The notes beneath the pieces are model-generated. The model ran no database searches. It was not told where the DNA came from and saw only the letters and a list, made by a program, of their open reading frames with translations. From the NCBI RefSeq assembly GCF_000972845.2, contig NC_040018.1, positions 15,411,157 through 15,475,156 of the forward strand: 64,000 nucleotides of DNA. The letters run 5' to 3'. A program made the position numbers and the translations under genes. This stretch comes from Larimichthys crocea. Its lineage: Eukaryota; Chordata; Actinopteri; Sciaenidae. Below are positions 1 to 10,659 of this stretch, piece after piece (within the stretch, counting starts at the first letter, position 1; each line of letters starts with the position of its first letter).

Positions 1-522
1 GTGCGTCAAAGTAGGCAGGGAGAGTGTAGTGCTCGATCTTAGCAACACCTGCAGGGGATGAGGCAAGAGTAAATCAAGTCAGACGGGTCTTATTAACACC
101 AAGTGTCTTCATTCATATCAAGCTTCTCTGAAATGCTATGTGTATACTGAGACTAAAATATTTTGATTTACTTTTCTGTAAGACGACATAGTTCAACACT
201 CAAAGAGAAAGCAATACACCGACGATTGTGAGCAGGGCACTGCTGCGCGTCATTTGAATCCTCCTGCATGTCACCAGCATGTGAATTAAGTTTCTTTTAA
301 CCTAACTCTCACAAAAAAAACTCTGATTATGCTTATGATATTTTACAAATAATAAAAAAGAAAAAAAAAAAGCTTGTTTTCAAATTTGGTTGAAGATGTA
401 CCCATGAAACAGCTGGTACTGGATATCCTGTAGCAGTTAATATACACACAACATTCAGTACGTCATATTCTTACATATACTAACGTGCATGCCACTGAAT
501 ATCTGCAACTCTTGTAGTAGTA

Positions 523-566
<44 letters not shown>

Positions 567-1179
567 CAACTTCCTGTGAATGTATACCTGAATGAGTGTC
601 AGTTTAGAAGAAACTATGCTGACACAAACACTTTAGAAGGCTATGCATTCAGTCAAGTGCTTTCCTGGAGGCTGACCAAACATGTTTATAATGTGCCAGG
701 TGTACGTGGTTAAGGTGACAGGCATTGGTGAGATGGAGGAGAGATAAAGCGTGTCATTTACAACAGCAAGACTCACATCACAGGCTGGAATTGTGTTGTG
801 GATGTTTGAAAGTGTATGTTGACATGAACACTTCATTTCAAGAATTTAATGTGCGCATATTTGCTGAAGAACATTAATTCACTCTAAAATACATTTAACA
901 ATGCACTTTAACATTTGGAGAAACAAACCTCTAATGGGTCACTAGGAATTTATATCATTAAAAAGAAACAAACACAAAATCAAGAGAACAAAACTCTGAT
1001 CATCAAGGTAGACGTCTTACAAGTAAAAACTGATCATTGTATGAGGCACATACTTAATCTATTGCCAAAAATAGAAAATACATGTCATTTAAGTCACACT
1101 CACCATGTCCCCCGCGTAGGCAGACAGATGTTGAAAGGGCACGCCTGCCAACGAGGCTCAGGGCTCTGGAGGCCAGCAT
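1..1179 (-). CDS. cox4i1: cox4i1, cytochrome c oxidase subunit 4 isoform 1 (5' part, runs off the window)
   Basis: Nuclear-encoded subunit IV of mitochondrial complex IV, which transfers electrons from cytochrome c to oxygen in the inner membrane. Two coding pieces are visible on the minus strand. The first (1179-1104) starts with ATG and encodes [20 protein letters not shown] followed by LRGGHG, a classic Arg/Ser-rich mitochondrial presequence matching the COX4I1 family. It ends in phase 1 at a GTGAGTG donor. The second (48-1, cut by the window edge) follows a CTGCAG acceptor and continues in frame as [16 protein letters not shown], matching the start of mature subunit IV (family pattern VVKxEDxSLPAYxD). 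The remaining exons lie left of the window. Head-to-head with emc8, as in other vertebrates. The 5' non-coding exon should lie near 1.9-2.05 kb but its donor was not fixed. The isoform call over cox4i2 rests on the presequence and the emc8 neighbour. Confidence 0.93.
524..566. repeat. (AAT)n microsatellite in cox4i1 intron
   Basis: About 14 uninterrupted AAT units, preceded by four TAG units. It lies in the cox4i1 intron between the two visible coding exons and produces a spurious poly-Asn reading frame. Confidence 0.95.
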
Positions 1180-2014
1180 TCTGTGGAAACATGTCATGTG
1201 ATATTAGCAAACTAATTAAACTAATGAACACACAGCAGCATGTTTACACATCCTTATCCTTACAACTACTCTGCTTTTGTTGTTGCTTTTAGATGTTGTC
1301 CAATGTCACCATGAAAAAGAAAGTTAACCTTAGGGGATACATTAATAATAAAAAAAATTAAAAAAAACAAGCATGAATGATTGTTAAACAGCAAGTAGCA
1401 GGTGTCACGATACCTCAAGGACAATTCAATCAAATCTGTGATAGAATATGATTTGTCCTATATGTTTAATGTCATTTTTTGTATTTAAGTGGCGCAGCCT
1501 GCATAAAAAATGATCACGGATTTCACATGTACATGTGCGTCTCCTTGTTATTGTTGAGACTGCGCGTACACATCAAAGGTCTGAGCGTAGGCTCCCGTTG
1601 GGCTAATGTTAGCATTAGCTGCAAACGCAAGGTCATAGCGCCAAGGAAATAATAATCACAGAAATAACGCTTTCTTTGAAAAATACCGTCCGACACAACA
1701 GTCATCAGTTGACCAAAAACGCATCGAAATTAACCCTTGTCGGCCCGACGTAACATTTTGCATCCACGCAGCATCTGTCTTTACAAATCGGACGCTAGAT
1801 GCGGCTAGGTTAGCCCGTCCTAGCCGCGCTCCGCTCCGGCAAAGTCACTCCCGCACAGCCGCTGATTCCGGCTGAAATTACGAACTAATCTCGGGCCACA
1901 ATTCACACTCTGCAAATGTATAACGTTACAGTGAGAGTTAGCGGTAAATTCGGGTGTATTTCTGTGTCGTTAGAAAGATGCTGTTGATTAAAAGACACAA
2001 CCTACGATCTTTCT

Positions 2015-2345
2015 TTCGCTCCCGTCCGACCTGAAAGGAAGTGTGCCTGTGGGCGGAAATACGTCAGCGACGTCACGCTACAAACCGGGTGATACCAGGC
2101 CAACCGGAAGCCGTTTTTTACTAGGATGGCGACTTTAATTCCCGCCTTCCTCCCTTACTCTGCCTCTGATTGGCTAGCAGTCATCGCCTTCGTTGTTTGG
2201 ATTGGTTACGAGTAGGGTAATAATATCAAGCTGAGCCAATCAGAGGCCGAGTAGGGTGGGACATACCTTCAGTACCCCAGATGATGATGAGCTCGCCTTT
2301 TTGGTTTTACGACATCTCTATCGTGATATACGGCACCACCGGTGC
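2015..2345. promoter_or_regulatory. Bidirectional cox4i1/emc8 promoter
   Basis: The head-to-head interval between the cox4i1 and emc8 5' ends is GC-richer and carries dense housekeeping motifs. There is an ETS/NRF-2-type AGGAAGTG at 2036-2043 and ACCGGAAG at 2104-2111. A CRE-like GACGTCAC lies at 2069-2076, and a YY1-like AGGATGGCGAC at 2124-2134. CCAAT boxes occur in both orientations (ATTGG at 2169-2173 and 2201-2205, CCAAT at 2236-2240). No TATA box is obvious. NRF-2/GABP control is known for cytochrome oxidase subunit genes and fits the ETS sites. Exact start sites on either side are not determined. Confidence 0.75.
2162..2247. promoter_or_regulatory. 14-bp perfect inverted repeat carrying opposed CCAAT boxes
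   Basis: GCCTCTGATTGGCT at 2162-2175 is the exact reverse complement of AGCCAATCAGAGGC at 2234-2247, with a 58-bp spacer. Each arm contains a CCAAT box flanked by the same bases, so NF-Y could bind symmetrically near the middle of the bidirectional promoter. Confidence 0.8.
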
Positions 2346-2652
2346 TGCAGCAACGAGTGGAAGGTGCAAGTAAGATTAGCTCACATGTTATATCCAGCGA
2401 GTGATTTATCAAGCCGGTAAATAAGAGACTGTTGTGGTTTTTGTTGATTGTAAAGCTTACATGTGCGCGTTAGGAGGCAGCGCGTCGACCACACGTTCAG
2501 GCAGTGAGACGACTGCTGAGGTTTGTCCGTTCATTATATGTAACGATAGCTAACGGTGGTAGCAGCAGCAGCAGCAGCTCCTCGTCTCAGAGCCACTCAG
2601 CTTCTCTGGCTGTCCTGTCTTTGCACCGATTCTTGCCGACCTTCTTATAAAC

Positions 2653-3045
2653 ATGCCTATTCAGCTGACAAGTCAGGCTTACTGTAAAATGCTTTTACAC
2701 GCTGCCAAGTATCCTCACTGCGCCGTGAACGGGCTGCTAGTGGCAGAAAAAACCAAGGAGAAAAAGAGAGACAGCCACAGTGAGCCGGTCCTATGTGTGG
2801 ACTGTGTGCCGCTGTTTCACGGCACTCTCGCCCTGGCACCAATGCTAGAAGTAGCTTTAACTCTGGTAAGTTACCGTCAAGTGCACTTAGTTTATTGGGT
2901 ACACACATGTTGAACTGATGCAGTCTATTACAACAGTGATAATAATAATACAGACGTTCAGTGTTTGAAGCTTTAAGAGGTTTTGGTTCAACTCCATGTC
3001 ATTTAGTAGGCTGTAGTTTGTGGTGCTGTTTAACCAACAGGTGCT

Positions 3046-3077
<32 letters not shown>

Positions 3078-4549
3078 TTTAAATATATAGTTGTTTCTTC
3101 AATGTATATTAGTTAGTTTAATATTTGAATGACCTCAGTAATACACTAAAATGAAACCCAATTGATTGATACACAATCAGCAGCTCTCAAAAGCAGTTTC
3201 AATAAAACCTGAACATTATAACATTTGTAAACAAAGAGTTTCTCGCAGGTCAGTTTTATATTACATTAGTTTTAATGATGTGAACCTAAAAATAGTTCAC
3301 AATTTAATTCTTTTATCACAAGTCTGACCTTTGCTGTCCTTCTGTCCTTTTCACGTTGGCTCCACGACTCTTGTTCCCATCTCAGATCGATACTTGGTGT
3401 AAAGAAAATAATTATGTCATTGCTGGATATTATCAAGCCAATGAACGCACAAAGGATTCAAGGTACAGATGGACACTGACACCAGTACTAAACCGTGCCA
3501 CCAAACTCCTATGAACTCTAACGCACTTTTTGTTCCCGTCTCTGCAGACCCAACCAGGTTGCAGAAAAAGTGGCTGCCAGGATTACTGAGAACTTCAGTG
3601 AAGCAGCAATTGTTATGGTAATAGTAAAAAATTTAGGCTGGTGTTAATGGACTGTACTGGCGTTTATACATGTTTTTGTCCATTTACGTCAAGTTATAAA
3701 TATACCATAAACTTTCTAATTTTCCAAGTCATGTGGTGCCTTTTTAGTTAAACAAATACATTTATCCTACCTTCTAGACAGCCACTGTTTTTAGTTTAGT
3801 GTAATGTAGACTCATCACCATTCAGTGACATTATTTTAATGAAAAGCAACAATATCTTAACTTTGTTTAGCTACATACATACTCACTACAAAATAATACA
3901 TAAATAATGCATAGACAAAGAAAATGCAGGTGGCTGCCTGGAAGGTGATTGAAACAATCTAATGTTTTGTGATACGCTCTTAAATTGATGAGCTGCATTG
4001 TAATCAAACAGAATTTGCAATGATTTTCCTGACACATACAAAACAACTTTTCTGTCACGGCTTAACATCCCCAAGATCATAGCTGCCATTAACTTTCTTG
4101 TCATTTTTTGTTTTTTTCCCCTCAGGTGGACAACAGTAGATTAACAATTAGCTGTTTCGAGCCCATTGTGCTCATCTATGATCATCATGAGAACAAGTGG
4201 AAAAGCAGAGAAGTAACTCCGTAAGTGTCTCTGTGTTAGGAGCTACTTCACTGTGCGTGCCCCTCAACCACAGTCTCTGGGTGTACAAGTCTGCCATGTT
4301 CGCTCATTAACTTACAATAATTAGCAAAAACAGAGTATGTGTATGGATATGTTTGAGGTGTTAATTGGATGTTTTTACCTGTCTTCCAGTGACTGTTTTG
4401 AGGACTGGAACGAAGCACAGAAGATAACATCTGCCCTGCTCGATGGCAGGTCCTACGAGAACTTGATTGACTTTGACAATCACTTGGATGATCTAAGGAA
4501 CGACTGGACCAACCCTGTGATCAACAAGTCCGTCCTGGATCTGTGTTAA
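2653..4549 (+). CDS. emc8: emc8, ER membrane protein complex subunit 8 (5 exons)
   Basis: Subunit of the ER membrane protein complex, the insertase for tail-anchored and multipass membrane proteins; EMC8 sits on the cytosolic side. Coding exons are 2653-2865, 3386-3462, 3548-3617, 4126-4220 and 4390-4549 (TAA). All introns are GT-AG and phases are consistent, giving 204 aa against about 210 in mammals. The product starts [20 protein letters not shown] and shows the UPF0172/MPN-like signature: [31 protein letters not shown], ending [19 protein letters not shown] then SVLDLC. MPN-like members of this family lack a JAMM metalloprotease site, so it is structural. EMC9 is the paralogue to exclude; the cox4i1 neighbour (hence the old name COX4NB) supports emc8. 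The ATG at 2653 is the family start. A CAG run (about 2562-2578) precedes it in the 5' UTR. Confidence 0.96.
3045..3076. repeat. (TTTA)n microsatellite in emc8 intron 1
   Basis: About eight TTTA units lie in the first intron of emc8, with AT-rich sequence following. Confidence 0.9.
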
Positions 4550-5700
4550 GACCTTCTGTCAGGAGCACCAAGGACGCCCACACAAATATTGCTGTCATTT
4601 CAGCATGCATGATGCTACTTATCGTGTAGCACAGGAGTACAAAATTGCTGAATGCATAGTCTTTATTCCATCAAAAGGCTCCCATGCTGATGTGAACTTG
4701 CGGAGCACTGACCATTTAGGCCAAATCTATCAAGGGCAAGAGCCATATGTGCACTGTTGTGTCTACCTTTACAAGGTGATGCTGAGGTGATGAAGCGGTT
4801 ATGTTTTGTGAATGCAACTTATTTTTGTTTTCTGCAATGGTTTGTGTTTATTCATAGCTGTGTGCATTAAGTTAATTTCTAGAGTATTTGATCTATTTTT
4901 TCCTGTTAAATTTTACAGCCAGTAGCCATACAGAGATCAAGTCCTAAGTTATTTAAAAAAATCTAGGTGATGATTGTACCACTAAGATATTATATAAATG
5001 TTCTTTATTAAATTTAGTTTTAGTTTGTTTTGATCCTTGAAACAAAATTCACACATAGAATTGTAGACTGAAGATGTTTGTGTGTAGTTCAGTTGAACAA
5101 AAACACATCATTGATCCAGAGAGTGACAGAAATCTTCAAGATTTTGTCTCATCGGACTATATGTCACGTCCCAACTCGAGTCCTTCTGTAGATCCACCAG
5201 CAAAGACAATGAAATGATTAACCCGAGCTTTGGCTTTTAAATAATTCATGCTTATACAAACATTTCTATGATGCATGTGTCCTGTTATTGTCTGGACTGG
5301 TGCACTTCAGAATGTCATTCGGGATAGTTTTGATTGTTTCATGAAGATTTGTTCAGAAATGCATTACACTGAATCAAATCACAACAATGTGTGAATTTTG
5401 TTTGATGTCAGATATTTGTTTGAAGAATTAGCTAATATTTATTTATACTTAAATGACCATTCTAAATTCTGCTATTTAATAAGTCATGTTAACAAATTGG
5501 AATACTTAATGCAAGGATACAGAACTACCTTTGTATTTGATAATAGAATTAATCAGTGAGAGCTAATTAAATAATTGTGTGGACAGAACGTTTTTTACAG
5601 ACATTTTATGAACTGAATGTACAATGAAAGCGACTTTTGAAATTACCCATGTCTTTGTCAGACTCGTCATTGAATAAATTATTTTGGTAGGTGTCTTACA
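4550..5700 (+). other. emc8 3' UTR and downstream AT-rich DNA
   Basis: No further coding exon is supported after the emc8 stop. The sequence is AT-rich and lacks conserved-looking reading frames. A candidate polyadenylation hexamer AATAAA lies at 5673-5678, which would give a 3' UTR of about 1.1 kb. An earlier non-canonical signal cannot be excluded. Confidence 0.5.
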
Positions 5701-7330
5701 CCACTCCACTGCCATTACAGTTTAGAAAATGTTGATAAGACTTACTTACCTGCTTCGGAGGTGCTGGTTTAGTTTGGTGTGGCTTAAAATGGCCTATCAA
5801 GGGTTGCATCAATGTGTTTGATGTTGCTGATATATCAGTTACATGTGTTAGAGTCATATGGTACTATTATCTGCTCAGAATAGGTGGCATGGAGAAAAAT
5901 ATCTGATATTTTCTATGTCATTTTGCTTGACAGGATCTACATAAACAAATGCATATACATGTGCAACACTGAAGATGAAATAGAAGGAAATTGCATCATT
6001 ACTACAGCAACTGCACACATTTTAAATATAATCTATAAATATTGAAATGTACAGACTAATCAGATTTAGACACTAGCCTAACTAACCGTTCTAGAAGTAA
6101 TTTCCTGCCATCCCCTTACACAGAAGTGATGAACTACAATGCATGTTGGTAAAATCCAGAACCACAGAAATTACATCAACCTTTCCTCACTTAGACTTTA
6201 GATGTTATGTCTTGGCCGGCCTTCCGGTGTCTTCAGTTCATTATATGCATCACCACCTCTAATGTCTCATAGACTTTGCCCTGAAAGATTTCACATATTT
6301 CTTTGAGATTTGACCCACTGTGTTTTGTCTTCATTTGAAAATCTGTCACACCTACGTTATCTTGCAATGGGCTCTCTGGGCTTTCTGCATGTCCCGAAAA
6401 CAGACCTTTTTCAGTCACTGCCTCTGCTTACTGCTACTGGTGACTCCATCATATTATTATTTTTAATATTTCATAGATTTATTCTGTAAAACATAATTGT
6501 AACAAATGCTTAATTATAATTTCACAGAAATGGTCTTGTTTTCATCAAATGTCTTGTTTTATCTAACAGTCCAAAACTCAAAGGTTTAAAAAACAAAGAA
6601 AAGAAAGACAGAGAGAAAGCGACAAATGCTTACACACAACAAACGGATTAATTCTCTTGTTGTTCAGATAGAAATAACTAACATTTGGATTGATATCCAT
6701 GGTTTCCAAGTGAAAAGGTTTTGTGACTGTATTCTACGCAGCTATAAGATTATGCCATTTAATCCACAACTTCATTCACATTCTGCCATACTGTGTACAG
6801 TGTCATTCTTCTAAAATTAAAACTCATTGACAGTGAGGGCATATTTAAGTAATATTGGCCTCTCATATTACATCCATCCATTATTTGTAACCGCTTATCC
6901 ATCGGGGTCACAGTGGGGGCTGGAGCCTATCCCAGCTGACTTTGGGCGAGAGGCAGGTTACACCTCAGGGCACATAGAGACAAACATTCACACCTATTAA
7001 GTCTTTGGACTGTGGGAGGAAACCGGAGTACCTGGAGAGAACATGCAACCCCAGCCGAGGTTCAAACCAGGAAGCTTCTTGCTGTGAGGCCACTGCTTCA
7101 TTACATTTTAAATTCAATTAAATTTCAATTTTAATATTACAGTATTTTGTGTCAATATTACATGATAGCTTTACTTCATTTCAGAGGAAAATATGCTTTT
7201 TCCACATATAAATATTTACAAATGTTGTAAAATATAAAGTACATACAAAATATATGATAACTTGTGAAATATAATGTTACATCCTTCATAAGCACTGTCA
7301 GTGGCCTCCAGTTGATCACTTGGTGAATAT
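5700..7330. other. emc8-gins2 intergenic spacer
   Basis: AT-rich spacer without a supportable gene. Human has C16orf74 at this position of the block, but no frame resembling a conserved protein was seen here. The only recognisable element is the degenerate repeat at 6871-7096. Confidence 0.6.
6871..7096 (+). mobile_element. Degenerate teleost interspersed repeat (probable L2/LINE-type 3' fragment)
   Basis: The stretch carries hallmarks of a very common fish repeat: a CATCCATCCATT start, ACCGCTTATCC, GCTGGAGCCTATCCCAGCTG, TCTTTGGACTGTGGGAGGAA then ACCGGAGTACC, and an end near TTCTTGCTGTGAGGC. Compared with the usual form it has internal deletions. The family assignment is from memory and not certain; that it is a dispersed repeat is well supported. 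Confidence 0.75.
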
Positions 7331-7367
7331 CGCCACCTAGCGACGCTTATGTGCAACTTTTCTTGCT

Positions 7368-7629
7368 GTCACGTGACCCGCCTCTTCCCTCTGGGTTAAT
7401 AAAGGAGCGGTCAAAGACGTCACGACCAACAGACCCCAGACCAGTTAGTAAACAGTTTTCAAGCTACGGTTTGGTTTAAAGATTCAGACTCGATATGTTC
7501 TGGGGTTGACACAGTAAACACAGACACGCTGTTACCGTGAACAAAACTACAATGTGCGCACGCAGCCACATTTCCTCCCCGGTTGATGACGACACTGTCT
7601 CATCCCGTGACAGACTGCAGCGCGGGAAA
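7368..7629 (+). promoter_or_regulatory. gins2 promoter with E-box, CRE and E2F-type sites
   Basis: Upstream of the gins2 start codon are a palindromic GTCACGTGAC E-box (7368-7377), a CRE-like GACGTCAC (7416-7423) and GCGCGGGAAA (7620-7629). The last is the reverse complement of the E2F consensus TTTCCCGCGC, about 70 bp before the ATG. Replication-licensing genes including GINS subunits are known E2F targets, so S-phase-linked transcription is a reasonable inference. Confidence 0.7.
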
Positions 7630-7699
7630 ACACAGCAGCGTCCATGTGAGGGGGAAGTCGGTTTTTTCTAAGTAAAATATTGTAGTTAGACAAACAAAT

Positions 7700-10368
7700 A
7701 TGGATCCCTCGGAGGTAGAGTTCCTCGCCGAGAAAGAAGTAGTGAAGATAATACCAAACTTCAGTCTAGACAAGGTCTATTTGATTGGGGTGAGTAACGC
7801 TGCACTTTACATGCAGGTGACTATTCAAACGGTAAAACTGCTAACTTTAAAACAAGCACTAATAACTCCTTAGCTACGTTATCTACAGTACAATAGTTGA
7901 CGTAAGTGATGATGAATGGCTATACCCTGAAAATAAAAGTTTTCATATATAGCCAAATCACCAGCTGTTGTGTATACAAGTCACATGTTTGTGTCCTCAG
8001 GGCGACCTGGGTCCCTTCAACCCCGGACTGCCCGTAGATGTCCCCGTGTGGCTGGCTCTGAACCTGAAACAGAGACAGAAATGTCGGATTGTTCCTCCTG
8101 CATGGATGGATGTTGGTGAGACGCACAGTGCATGCAGGTTTTTGACATGTTTTCAGGCTGACTCTGTAAGGATAGAGGATTGCTGCAGAACTCGAGAAGG
8201 TTCAGACCAGTGTATCTGCTCTCCTTGGAAACTTTGAGATTTCCACTTGAATTTGTGCGAGTGATGTTTACCACACAATATGAGCACATGAGTCAAACCT
8301 GCTTCTTCACACCTTACACATCCAAAGATAAAGTTTTAAACACAGAAACTAGTTTCACTTGAGACTATTGTGCCATGTTTGAATTAAACGTGGTGATCTG
8401 GAGTAAAAATTAGATTATAGATTACCAGTGTTCATCCAGAGTCAGAAGTAGGCAGTGTAATGAAATGATTCCCCTTTACTCACACTGTATAGTAACGACA
8501 TTTGTATTGTTCTGATTATTTATACTTAAAAACAATATGTTGAATTTGAATGTGTGCTGATATCTGATGATCTTAAGGATTTTTGTGTAACACCACGAAA
8601 AGACAGAAACCAACAACACATGAATCCGTCTTTCAGCACTTTCAGACTTTTATATCTTTTCTTTGGCAGTCAGCCCAGAGCTCATTGTTTGCTACTGAAG
8701 TCATAAAACTGAAAATAAAATGGGCTACAAATTTATAGTTGATTCATGAAAAGAAAAAAGGCCAAATAAAGTCAAAGACAAAAGCTGTTTTTTGGCTTGT
8801 TTGTTTTTGGAAAAACGTTACATAAACAGGAGTAAATAGTGCGTTTAGTGTTGGCTATGTTCAGCTGGCGAGCAGCACAGTAACAGTAAGAGAGAAGAAG
8901 CAGCTCTCCACAAGCTCAACTAGAATTGACAATGTTTGTGATAAATGATTTAACATGTTAAAGAATATTTAACTGAAATATTCTTTTCTATAAGTGGAAA
9001 TGTATTTAAGAAAGCAGCCTGTTCATTACATCTGCACGATCACGTACAAAACACAGAAATTACTATTTTTATTTCAGATAAAAAATTCATACATCAATGA
9101 CACAGTCTCAGATTTATTCGGGCTCTACTAGTGACTCTTTACAGCAGCAGGGCCGTGTATGTGGGGCTGACATAATGCAGAGACTTGCTTGTTTGTTGGA
9201 TTATTTCATTGCTCAAGAAGAATATAGAATATTGCCAGGCTTGTGCTTTAAAGATTTCAGATTTCCTTTCCTGTAACAACACAAAAACCAGCAGAAAGAG
9301 AAAACCTGGAAACATTTAGCACAACATGCTGAAAATACTGAAATTGGTCACTTCTATTACTGGCACATCTGAGAGATATTTGACATGCTGATTTATTCCT
9401 TGTGGTGGTGATGGTTTATTAAATCACTGTCTTGACATGCCTGCTGTTGATACTGTGCAGACAAACTGGAGGAGATGAGAGACCTTGAGAGGAAAGAGGA
9501 TGCCTTTACACCAGTTCCCAGTCCTTACTACATGGAGCTGACCAAACTTCTGCTGAACTAGTGAGTCATATACGCCTTCACGCAGAAATAGTGCCCTCTG
9601 TCTTATTGTGCTCATAGCGTTTTATAACAATTTGTGAAAATTCCTCTTTATTGTCTGTGTATGTGACACTGTATCTTGACGATGTGCGTGTCTGTAGTGC
9701 GTCTGACAACATCCCTAAAGCAGATGAGATCCGTACGTTGGTCAAAGATATCTGGGACACGCGTGTTGCCAAACTCCGCCTCTCCGCCGACAGCTTCATC
9801 AGTCAGATGGAGGCTCACGCCAAGGTACGACTGACGAAGAACCACGCACTCAGCATTGAGTTTCCACAAACTGTTAAAATGATATCGTGGAGATGAAACT
9901 CTGTTAAATAATTGATTTGTTTTTTGTTTCAAATGGCCACTGGAGGTTGTGCTGAAATTTAGGCATATTAGAATTATATATTGGAATCTGAAGAGCATCT
10001 ACAAGTGATTTAAAAACTGTCAAGTTGAACAGCATTAACGGCCATGGTCACAGTGCAAAATAATTGGGATTATCTTTTTATCCCCTCATCACTTGGCCCT
10101 GCCACTTTCTATTTTACTGTCATATTAAGATCCAGCAAATAAGTGTTCAGAGCAGTCATTAGAGAGAGAATGCTGGTTTAACCTGTTCAACATTAAGCAT
10201 GTGTCTTGTCTCACTCTGCTTCCTTTTTCTTTTTTACAGCTGGACAACCTAACTCTGATGGAGATCAACACCATACGATCATTTCTTCTTGACTCTCTCA
10301 ACTGCATGTACAAGCTACGGTCCAATCTGCAGCCTGGTTCAAGTAAGGGACAGTTCACAGACTACTGA
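7700..10368 (+). CDS. gins2: gins2, DNA replication complex GINS protein PSF2 (5 exons)
   Basis: PSF2 subunit of the GINS tetramer (Sld5-Psf1-Psf2-Psf3), which joins Cdc45 and MCM2-7 in the nuclear CMG helicase. Coding exons are 7700-7789, 8001-8115, 9461-9560, 9698-9824 and 10240-10368 (TGA), all GT-AG and phase-consistent, giving 186 aa (human 185). Recognisable stretches are [56 protein letters not shown], and a helical C-terminal half with [20 protein letters not shown] and [18 protein letters not shown]. The length and A/B-domain layout match the Sld5 superfamily, and no key segment is missing. Same strand as emc8, tail-to-tail with gse1, as in human. The start is the first ATG in frame and matches the family N-terminus. 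Confidence 0.97.
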
Positions 10369-10641
10369 TCCACAAGAATTTGGACAGACTGGGCTTTGGA
10401 CTTCCTCACCAGGCCCTTTGTATCCCAAAAGACTTTTCTCAGAGACTGAATCCATGAGTTATGTAAATTGATGATTGAAGCTAACATGAGTTTTAGTCAG
10501 CCTTTTTAAGGGGTTGTTATTTTTGAGGGAGATGTGTACATGGTGAAAGCTGTATATGTATTTGCTGTTTGAAATGTGTGTATATTTAATTAGATAGGAT
10601 ACTCACTGTAGTTTAAAACTGCCATTCTTTTTGTACATGTC

Positions 10642-10647
10642 AATAAA
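10642..10647 (+). terminator. gins2 polyadenylation signal AATAAA
   Basis: A canonical hexamer lies about 275 bp after the gins2 stop codon, in an AT-rich context. A second AATAAA-like motif follows about 15 bp later. Confidence 0.7.
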
Positions 10648-10659
10648 TGACAAAAATAA

